A stretch of 64,000 nucleotides of DNA from Isoetes taiwanensis (Eukaryota > Streptophyta > Lycopodiopsida > Isoetales > Isoetaceae): the NCBI GenBank assembly GCA_021234155.1, contig JAJEKV010000027.1, positions 10,118,716 to 10,182,715 of the forward strand. Direction: 5' to 3'. Both the position numbers and the translations under genes were made by a program. The notes below the pieces were generated by a model that saw nothing but the letters and a program-made list of their open reading frames with translations, was not told the DNA's origin and ran no database searches. How positions within the stretch are numbered: the stretch's first letter is position 1; each line of letters begins with the position of its first letter. Below are positions 56,055 to 64,000 of this stretch, piece after piece.

Positions 56055-57944
56055 CTATCTGCATAGCCATAAACTAGTGTTAAATATTCCAAAACATTCA
56101 CATTGCCTCCACGAAATGCGCTCTACCTCGGCAGAAAGCAAAAAGTTCAATCCCACATTAGCCGTTCTTCTAGAAATGCTGCCAGACAACTGTTGATGTC
56201 TACTCATCCTCGAAGGCGACACTGATTGATATGAGACATGTCTCAAATCCTGCAAGGGTGGCACAATCTAAAATATATAACAGACACTAATGCACTACCT
56301 GTCACAACAAATAATTATATCCAAAAAGAAAATCAGATGCTAAAGAAACCTGAAAACAAATATCAGAATTACTGCGCATACCTTCTAGTTAGTCTCTAAG
56401 CAACATGAATAAGATATGCACTTTTTTTGAAACCCTCTATATAGGTCAGGGAGACCATGCGAGTGGTGGCAACTTGTGCAATGACAATGTGCAAACTAAG
56501 GCACTACAATTTTAAGAACATTACCATAATATATCTGACCGTAAAGAGCAGTTTTCACGTTACCACTTTTCCGTGCTATATCGTGCAACAAAACCTAGCC
56601 CAGACTTTCTTTGATGGCCTAGCCAAAAAACTTCCCCTCCCAATGCAAAGGATGGAGTAATGGTCTACAAATGATCAGATTCACTCAACATCCAGCGGAA
56701 AACAACACTATATAACTATGTAAGACATGCTAAACCACTCGATAATTTACCACCTCAAACATGATAAGACATATGAATGTTGCACAACTTCCATCTATAT
56801 CCACAAATATGCACCCTGAAAATCCTGCTGGTTTTTAGCATAGCATAAAGACAGGTCAGGTAAGTCCAGACAGCCTTTACGCGCAGATGAAAGATTTGTG
56901 TCTGGCTCAGCATTTTGTTTCTCCCAATATATCAGCTGACCAAGAACATAATCTTTGGTCAAGCGCAGTTCAATGTAGGTGATTGATAAGTGCCATTATC
57001 GTTAAGATATGCTTCAACTTTAATACTCACAAAAAAGTTATGGGTCATTTAATTGTTACCTTGGAAGTAAAGAAACATTCTGTGTATGCATACATATGTA
57101 TAACATCTGTAGCAGCATCATGACGACACAATACCATTGAAGACATCTTGAGAAGTTCGTCTCTAAGCCTGTGAAAGCACAAAAAGCAGTTAATTAGCCA
57201 TTTCTGATTGACCGTGCTTGACTGGTAGAAGGCTGTCAAAAGCTCACCATAGAAGAGAGGATTTAAGACCATTCACTGGACCAACTGGATAATGATCCTG
57301 CATTTTTTTTTTTTTCAATTCAATGGGCTTTTGCTTTGAAGTTGGACTTCCAGGCACCGGAGCAGTTCATCACTCATAGTGTTGTCTCCTTTCCAAACTC
57401 TTGCTATAAGTTCCTTACCCTCAAACTTCTACTGGTAAACCACATCCTTACAACCCTACACACAGAAGATGCAGGTATGCCCAGCCCACTGCATGTCAAT
57501 CGACATAGACACGCACAACAGAGATGCTGCTGTTCCACATCAACACAAGAATAACAGAGCATGCATTCTTGCAATACTAAGGGAACATACATGCAGCAGA
57601 GCTTATCCTTGTTCATAAAATGGCCGTTGTACGACTGCTACCCAAGGATGGAAACCGAAAACCGGTTGAATCGATGATGCTGGTTTGGTAACCGAAAACC
57701 GGTTGATCAAAACTCTGATCACAGAGTCTCAGTTCCGCCCATTCCTGTATAACATACCAAGAATACAGATTGGCAATTATCTCATCATTACCAAAGCATT
57801 CCTGTATAACATGCCAAAAACACAGAGGCAGAATACGGATGGGCAATTACCTCGTCATTACCGAAGTGCTTTGTTGCTCCAAAGGATAAATAGATGCACA
57901 ACAAAACCGTCTGAGGGTTTAATGGATGCCAGTTGCGATGGCAT
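56055..57944 (-). CDS. Unrecognised minus-strand gene, partial exon set
   Basis: Candidate exons with consensus splice borders: 57944-57862 (ATG start, MPSQLASIKPSDGFVVHLF, donor GTAATG); 57297-57248 (acceptor ATGCAG, DHYPVGPVNGLKSSLL, donor GTGAGC); 57168-57060 (acceptor TTTCACAG, LRDELLKMSSMVLCRHDAAT, then DVIHMYAYTECFFTSK, donor GTAACA); and an open block from 56267 downward (acceptor ATTTTAG, VSPSRMSRHQQLSGSISRRT, ending LCR and a stop at 56055). The CRHDAATDVIHMY stretch looks conserved, but I cannot name the family. Intervening exons may be missing. A 60-bp tandem duplication (57745-57860) lies in the first intron. Confidence 0.35.
57745..57862. repeat. Imperfect tandem duplication of about 60 bp
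   Basis: ATTCCTGTATAACATACCAA (about 57740) and ATTCCTGTATAACATGCCAA (about 57801) start two units that both end in CTC-TCATTACC-AAG. Just upstream AACCGAAAACCGGTTGA occurs twice (about 57654 and 57691). Confidence 0.8.
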
Positions 57945-58094
57945 CAGAACTGAAGCAAGCCCAAAAAGGGGAGAAGTAAAGCGGCGGAAGCATTCCCCAC
58001 AAAATCGAGAAACCTCTCTTTGTCGAAATAATGTTCACTTTATCAAATTAGAAACGTGGCTCCGCTTTGACGGCAATGATCTCCACTGATGCAT

Positions 58095-59341
58095 TATCTG
58101 CAGGCAAGCACACAATAACCCACATTTCTCAGACTCCCAAAAATGACCCGTAAGCTCGTTAAACTAGAGCCAGAGAAAATTACCAATGTCCAGCCGTTGA
58201 GCGATAGATTGCATTCTGCAGAGCTCCGGATGTGCAAATAGAGCAGAATGCACATAATAAAAGAGCCGCTTCGCAATCCTCTGAAGATTAGCCCGGAATA
58301 AGCTTGAGAAAAGCAAATGCGGCAAAGACGATCTGAAGGATTGTTGCAGAGGAAGGATTCCTTGGAGAGGAAGAATGTCGGATCCTTTTCCTGGGCTTTG
58401 TGGAAACAGAAGGATGGGCCTTCAAAGAGCCTTCGAATGAGTCCATGCCGTTGAGCAGGGCCGGATTGCAATCCTGCCGTATTGCTTGCAGACCAAGAAA
58501 GGGACGCCGCTTTTTTTTTTCATTTCATTTATTTTGTTTTAAGGACACGTGTCGCCGCTTTAAGAAGCCATCCACGTGTCGCCCCCAAACTTATTGCTGG
58601 GGAAAAAATATTACAATCAAACAAAAAATGGAACTGCCTTATATATGTTAAGATAAGCGACTTCTAAAGCTAATTGGGATTTATGTGGGAAAAACAAAAA
58701 GCATTTGATGAAATTTGCAAAGGAGATGAGAGGAAGTCCAATGCATTCCGAAGTTCGATAATCCATCTTTAATAGGAGGTCCTGGTGCTCAATAAACCTG
58801 AGAAACACCAGTGTTCAATTATCATAGGATAGCATATATAGCTAGAATGAAGTATTACTTGCCATTTTTAAGCGTGTAAGATTCCAATTACCAGACAATT
58901 TTATAGGAACATTGGAGAAAATTTCATAGCCTGCCATTCTTTCATTATTGATAAACAATATTTTCACAATCAATGAGACAAATCGAAGTTACTTCCAATT
59001 GATCAAGCCATAAAAGCATGTCGTTCAACATTAATCTATGCACGACATGTTGTGCTTTGGTGGCTTGTTTATCCTGGCATATATTCTCCATATCGACAAA
59101 TTCATTTATCAAGTCATAAGCAACAAAATCAACAAATATATTTTTATCAAATATTCGTATATTTTCCATATCAACAAATTCATTTAAGTAGAGATAATCG
59201 AATCATAGACCTGTCCTGGAGGCACCAAAAATGCATGGATACTATAGATTATAGATAGATGAACCTGTAATGATAACAACGATCGAATTAGTGTAATTCT
59301 AGAAAATCTATAGAGATCTAACTAACATGTTACCTGTAGGA
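58095..59341. other. Intergenic, no gene seen
   Basis: Divides the unrecognised gene from the ROCO gene's 3' end. The minus-strand frame 58094-58471 could be 5' untranslated or upstream sequence of the gene starting at 57944. Two runs of CATATCGACAAATTCATTTA (about 59090) and CATATCAACAAATTCATTTA (about 59168) form a short direct repeat. Confidence 0.4.
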
Positions 59342-62300
59342 TTAAGTAGATAGATACTGATTTTCTGTGCGTGTATAGCCCTTGCACTTTGAATGTCGGT
59401 CACAGAGATAGGCAATACCAGATGGTGTGTGAACTCGGACGAGCCCAAACTCCTTCAAGCTCAAGCCACGGGGTAATATGCGCTTTAAAAATTCCTGAAG
59501 CAATGCAGGATCTGGTTTTGCATGCCAGTCAGTTCGCAATTCAGCTTCTAAACCAGTGGCAAATGCCGTGAGCACTTCTGGCCACAGTGCTTTCTGCAAC
59601 ATAGAATTCCCCATGGATGGTGGCAACGAAAAAGAACAAGCACCTGAACTTAACCCTGTTGCTGCAGTCCGTGCTGCAAGGCTCAAAATTTTCAATGCAG
59701 GCATAAGAATTGGAGCTGCTCGGATTAGCCACTCTCTCTCTAATGTCATTTTGAAACCCTCATGATCTCCCAAGGTGATATTATGTGCACCTCCTTGCCA
59801 TTCACACATAAACTGCAGTCTGCATGTTGTCCTGAATAATGAAGACAGCTTCTCCAGAAGACCATGTTCGTTGGTGAGATAGGGCAATCTTGGAAATGGT
59901 AGATCAACCATGCTCATCATTTGTAGTAGTTGCTCTGTTAATTTGGAATTCAAATCAGCTCCTGCTTTCTCAAATCTGTCCACTTTACTTACTAGTTCTT
60001 CTAACATCATCTTTTGCTCTTCCATTCCAGCATCAAATTTGCCAAATCCTGCATCTATTTTTTGTTCTAACCTGTCAAGTCCTACTAACTGGCGAACACA
60101 TTTCCCTACAAGTTGTACTACAACTGGCATTGATAATGTTTCCATGAACCTATGTCTGATACTTCTTCTTTGACAAGTACTTGAGCACTCTGCTGTGGAC
60201 ATGTCTGTCTTAAGCCTGAAACTTTCAAGGTCAAATTCTTTCATGAGCTTTCGTTCTGACTGCCAAAGATACGCCCTAACTTCCAAGGGAGAAAGCAAAT
60301 CTTTAACCTTGATAGAGTTCCCATTGTTCCGCCAATGCACATGATTGAGACCATGTTCTTCCAATTCTGCTGTGATCACATCCAAGAGGTCTGTACGGGC
60401 GTTGTAAAGTTCCAAACTTCTTACTGCATTATTATCAATAACCTCTTCATGCAGTTTAACACTCGGGCAAATGCGCTCTCCATAGCAAAGGTTGTGTATT
60501 TGGTTAACAACTTCCCCAAGGATAAAATCTTGTTGGCTGTCATCTTTTCTTTCTTCCGAGACTTTAAACAGTATGTCTATCCACTGCAATTCTTTCGAAC
60601 CCTCCTCTTTCCCTCCAATTTGTACAATTACTTGGATGCCACTTTGAACAAATCTTATCGATTTTGCTCCCATAGTGCAAGAAGCATGTGTAGATTGCAA
60701 CTTCATAAATAACTGACGAGGAAGTTGGGTTGTCTGCTTATCTTGGGACTCAAACCTCCTTCCCCAAAACACACATGCTGAATCAGTGGCTTCACTAAGC
60801 CATTCTACTTCTGTGGCGGCGAGCATTGGATTAAAGAAGTTCTTGGGCACTTTAGTCAAATCCCCATCCCATTCTTGATCTTTAGGTGTGACAATGCCCT
60901 CAAGACAAAGACAATGGAGAAGCCGGTCTATCAACTTGGGTGGCACTTGGAGTTCCTCTAGTAACCTTACAGCAATGTCTTCTTGGATCATTGATGAGGA
61001 GTTTTTCAAACAATGTAGAATATGAACTAAACATTCTGGGGTCAAGATGACAATGTCGGTGATGGGATGATATACTAGGTAGCCATTGAAATCCAGAAGC
61101 TGAAGTGCAGCTTTGATATTAGTTTCTGTAGCACGACTTTGCGCACCGTACCTTGAAACGATATCACCAACAAAGGATGCTGGAAACATTCTACCATGTA
61201 TTGCTGTGGGCAGCAAAAAGCGTAGAAGATCCATGCAAATGCTAGGAGTGTGAAAAGACTCACTCTGTAGTTCCTTAAACAAGCTGTTGATTCTCTTTCT
61301 TATTTGGCTTTCCACTTTGGATCTGTTATCTTTCATAAGTGCAAAGAGGTTGCTCTCTGTACCATTCCCAAAATCAATATCAGGTTGGAATTCTGTTATG
61401 ATCTGTTTTGTTCTACGCTGGGCTATATCTCCCAAATTTGTAGCATGAACTGGAGGGAAGCATAAACAGATGATGACTTTTGGCCTAGGGCCATGGTAGC
61501 TGCTGGATGATTTGATTGATTTAAGCCAATAGCGCAGCTGCTTGTTAATCTCATCCTGGCAATCATACATTTGAGGAACGTTGCACACCACCAAGAACAC
61601 ACTCTGGCGAGGTGCACTTGAGAAGAAAGGAAAGTAACAGTCTGCCTCTTCGACCTCTGAAACAAGAAGATTTTGCAGGTTGCCCAAAGGAAGTGGAGTG
61701 AAGTTGAGATTCATACCTCTTTTTTTTCGTGGAGCACTGGATTTGGCAAGTGGATTGAGCCGTTGGAGTGGATTTTGGTGTAATATGCTTTTGACGATGT
61801 GTCGTTTGGCATCCGTTGCATTTCCGCATACAAAGAGCTTGCCAGTAGATGGCTGCTGCCTCTCAAATCCCAAGAGATCCCCCTCCCTTATTGCTGCATT
61901 ACGTTTTATCAAAGAAGCACTTGTTCTGTCAAAGGCCTCCCTACTACCAGAATCGACGTCGCCCTTTATAGTAATGTATATATCTCTTATAGGACACCAG
62001 TAACAAGAATCGAGAGCAAGCAGGAGCTTTCTTCTACCTCCTTCAATATCTTCCCTTCCAAACATTATTGGTTCGTCGTATCTTATATATGATTGATGTA
62101 CACTAAGTGACTGTAGCTTGCAGTCTGGCAAAGAATCGGCAATACTAGTTAGCACCTTCATTGTAGTGTGGGCTAGCTCCAACTTGACCAAATGGCAGTG
62201 TGGGCTGCGCAGAGAACTTAAAAGATATTCAGCTCCCTCGTCTCCAACCTTATAGAGGTACATCTTCTTGAGCATATTGTGAGGCCGTTGCAATGAATTC

Positions 62301-63400
62301 TTCAAGATTATTGCTCCTCCTACTTCTGACATTCTCTCATTGTCAGAAATATCCAATTCTTCCAACCCATTCATTGATTCTAAAATACATGCAATATGTA
62401 CCGCTCCTTTGTCTGTTATTTCGTTATAACCTAGGTCAAGGATCTTCAGTGTAGAATTTGAAGTTTTTAGTGCCTCTGCGAGAGACTTGACTCCCTCGTC
62501 CCCAATGTGGCAATCATACAAGGACAATTTTTGCAAGCTTGAATTGGGGTTTTGCAGTGCTCTTGCAAGATGCCGAAGCCCCTTGTCTGCAATCGTAGTA
62601 TCAAAAAATATTAGCTCTTGCAGTGTGGTGTTGGGGCCTTGCAGAGCTTCTGAAAGGTACCCAATCCCTTTCTCCCCAATCACATCGAGACCATAATAAA
62701 ATTCAAGGGTCTGCAGCTGAGAGCACTGAATGGCTTTTGCGAGCCGCTTCAATACTTCTGTTGATGTGCATGTATCGCATAGTCTTAACGACTGCAATGA
62801 AGTGTGAGGCATTTCTAGAGTTTCTGCAATGTGCACTAATTGCTTCGTTTTCAACGGCCATCCAACTTCAAAGTGGTGCAACGTGGAGGATTGGCTTCTA
62901 AAACTTTCTACAATAGCTTGACATGCCTCTTCTAATTCTTCTTCTTCTCCTTCTGAAAACCAATCAAAATCTCCCTTTTCTTCTCCTTCTCCTTCTTCTG
63001 TTGTTGTTCTTGCAATTCTACCTCTTAATCCAATTACCGAATAAATTTTCAGGGTAGTAAGTGCAATAGTAGGAGCACTGATCAATCCCCTGCAGACGTT
63101 TATTGTACCTCTGCAGTCATCACTATCTAAACTGAATTTTGATAGGCAGACATTAATACACAGCTCTAGCAATGTTTTTGAACAGGTGACAAATGATTCG
63201 TTAATTCTTATTTCCAAATGATCTATTTTCAGATTGTATTGCTTACACAGAGGAATCAGAGAGTCCATTTCTTCTCTATCAACACCATAGTCCCATCTCA
63301 GTTCCACTTTCTTCCAATGCGATTGCCTTGTGCGATGCACTGTCTCCCTAAATGTTTCTTTGGCAGTATAATAATAAGAAAGATATTCTGGCTTCCCCAT
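59342..63400 (-). CDS. LRR-ROCO family protein, TORNADO1-like, single exon
   Basis: An uninterrupted 1352-residue frame starting MGKPEYLSYYYTAKETF. Residues about 180-440 are ribonuclease-inhibitor-type leucine-rich repeats (SLQKLSLYDCHIGDEGVKSL, LKILDLGYNEITDKGAVHI), preceded by an acidic linker (135-160). Residues about 520-700 occupy the Roc GTPase position but the P-loop reads GNATDAKRH instead of GxxxxGKS/T. The strands VFLVVCNVPQ and KVIICLCFPP remain while the N/TKxD motif is absent, so GTP binding is doubtful. About 700-960 is COR-like (FLLPTAIHGRMFP, LDFNGYLVYHP). A coiled coil lies at 1104-1162, then a conserved-looking C-terminal module (LQFMCEWQGGAHNI). Arabidopsis TRN1, of similar size, shares the LRR-Roc-COR order and acts in tissue patterning. 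Orthology is not established; seed-free plants have many such genes. Confidence 0.85.
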   Translation of the reverse strand: MGKPEYLSYYYTAKETFRETVHRTRQSHWKKVELRWDYGVDREEMDSLIPLCKQYNLKIDHLEIRINESFVTCSKTLLELCINVCLSKFSLDSDDCRGTINVCRGLISAPTIALTTLKIYSVIGLRGRIARTTTEEGEGEEKGDFDWFSEGEEEELEEACQAIVESFRSQSSTLHHFEVGWPLKTKQLVHIAETLEMPHTSLQSLRLCDTCTSTEVLKRLAKAIQCSQLQTLEFYYGLDVIGEKGIGYLSEALQGPNTTLQELIFFDTTIADKGLRHLARALQNPNSSLQKLSLYDCHIGDEGVKSLAEALKTSNSTLKILDLGYNEITDKGAVHIACILESMNGLEELDISDNERMSEVGGAIILKNSLQRPHNMLKKMYLYKVGDEGAEYLLSSLRSPHCHLVKLELAHTTMKVLTSIADSLPDCKLQSLSVHQSYIRYDEPIMFGREDIEGGRRKLLLALDSCYWCPIRDIYITIKGDVDSGSREAFDRTSASLIKRNAAIREGDLLGFERQQPSTGKLFVCGNATDAKRHIVKSILHQNPLQRLNPLAKSSAPRKKRGMNLNFTPLPLGNLQNLLVSEVEEADCYFPFFSSAPRQSVFLVVCNVPQMYDCQDEINKQLRYWLKSIKSSSSYHGPRPKVIICLCFPPVHATNLGDIAQRRTKQIITEFQPDIDFGNGTESNLFALMKDNRSKVESQIRKRINSLFKELQSESFHTPSICMDLLRFLLPTAIHGRMFPASFVGDIVSRYGAQSRATETNIKAALQLLDFNGYLVYHPITDIVILTPECLVHILHCLKNSSSMIQEDIAVRLLEELQVPPKLIDRLLHCLCLEGIVTPKDQEWDGDLTKVPKNFFNPMLAATEVEWLSEATDSACVFWGRRFESQDKQTTQLPRQLFMKLQSTHASCTMGAKSIRFVQSGIQVIVQIGGKEEGSKELQWIDILFKVSEERKDDSQQDFILGEVVNQIHNLCYGERICPSVKLHEEVIDNNAVRSLELYNARTDLLDVITAELEEHGLNHVHWRNNGNSIKVKDLLSPLEVRAYLWQSERKLMKEFDLESFRLKTDMSTAECSSTCQRRSIRHRFMETLSMPVVVQLVGKCVRQLVGLDRLEQKIDAGFGKFDAGMEEQKMMLEELVSKVDRFEKAGADLNSKLTEQLLQMMSMVDLPFPRLPYLTNEHGLLEKLSSLFRTTCRLQFMCEWQGGAHNITLGDHEGFKMTLEREWLIRAAPILMPALKILSLAARTAATGLSSGACSFSLPPSMGNSMLQKALWPEVLTAFATGLEAELRTDWHAKPDPALLQEFLKRILPRGLSLKEFGLVRVHTPSGIAYLCDRHSKCKGYTRTENQYLST

Positions 63401-64000
63401 GTTTATGTTGGAAGCTGAAGCTTGGTTGAATCTTAGCAGCTTGGTTGAATAGCAGCTTGGTTTATATTGCTAGACAGCTGGACCCACGCGCACAATCAAT
63501 GATAAACTGGACCACACGCTTCTTCTCCTTTTATCTTCTGCTTTCCAAGCAAATTCCACTTTTAACTTATTCCCCTGCATTTAACTTATATTTTCCAATT
63601 CATCGGTTGAAAATCACGCCACAATCCGCATCGGGACGCTCTTAAAATACTACATTGATTTTGCTTAATTGTTTACATTTATTTAGATACTTGTTAATTC
63701 GTCCTGCTTTCCAGGCAGGTTCTCATTTTTTACTTTTTGCACACATTCTCCAATAATTAATTGAATTGGCTTTTGAATGCATATAAGAAAGGAAAAGAAA
63801 AGAGAGGAAAGAAACAAAAGATGAAGGATCTTAGCATCCAGCAACGTTAAGACCAAGAAATTCTGATGTCTTTAATGGCCGATTCCATGAAGTTTATTTC
63901 TCGGGCGCTAAGAAGTAGCTAAGTCTTCATTGCTTCAATATCTCAACCCAGACTCAGCATTGTAAATTGTAGGTCACATGCCTAAAATCATTGTTTAAAA
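63401..64000 (-). promoter_or_regulatory. Upstream region of the ROCO gene
   Basis: No other gene is seen up to the window edge. A TATA-like AATATAAACC on the minus strand lies about 65 bp before the start codon (63462-63471). AGCTTGGTTGAAT is repeated at about 63419 and 63440. Neither is proven functional. Confidence 0.3.

Noticed and set aside
60335-60712. Plus-strand 125-codon ORF and similar frames across 59.3-63.4 kb
   Set aside because: They are antisense shadows of the continuous ROCO coding frame.

Overview
The window looks like nuclear DNA of a land plant, most likely a seed-free vascular plant such as a fern. The evidence is a single-exon plant-type LRR-ROCO gene (TORNADO1-like), a fragment of a plant RRP6-like exosome nuclease gene, a plant LRR receptor exon, and a very high load of degraded retrotransposons (Copia, Gypsy/chromovirus, L1-type and a second LINE family). 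The fern assignment is inference. Only one gene, the ROCO gene at 59342-63400 on the minus strand, is clearly an intact long host gene.

Layout. 1-2107: 3' end of a Copia element with an integrase/RT deletion and its 3' LTR. 2449-8400: a minus-strand Gypsy element (gag at the right, protease at the left) split by a ~4.2 kb insert with inverted-repeat ends. That insert holds a Tourist-like MITE, an array of hairpin repeats, a tRNA-derived SINE and an 80-bp tandem duplication. 8400-28190: an L1-type LINE broken into three pieces (5'/endonuclease +, middle inverted, C-terminus +) by two blocks, 10981-14764 and 16118-26527.

The two blocks appear to be halves of one ~7.8 kb DNA element with similar terminal inverted repeats and many GTATTCC-n-GAATAC palindromes. 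One half encodes a large DUF7869-like, RNase-H-fold-looking protein. The other encodes a ParB-like domain followed by a permuted N4/N6-type DNA methyltransferase. A full-length chromovirus (16595-23020) with a 5-bp target duplication sits inside the methyltransferase reading frame. This mobile unit pairing a transposase-like protein with a ParB-methyltransferase is my main candidate for an undescribed system. All its genes are degenerate here.

28300-34500 holds a plant LRR exon, a small two-exon candidate gene, a Helitron 3' terminus, local duplications and a LINE 3' tail. 35339-39600 (+) and 44663-48130 (-) are two members of one LINE family. Their 3' tails, plus an isolated copy near 34.3 kb, share a stem-loop whose stem sequence changes while pairing is kept. 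The LINE tails also match the SINE tail at 6.6 kb. 39818-40825 is an uninterrupted L1 C-terminal ORF. 41623-43673 is the 5' part of a second Copia element (LTR, primer-binding site, gag, protease). 48.1-54 kb is mostly unassigned and includes a perfect GC palindrome, duplicated exon-like segments and a second Helitron 3' end. 54477-55034 is an RRP6-like first-exon fragment. 56.0-58.0 kb has spliced exon candidates of an unrecognised minus-strand gene.
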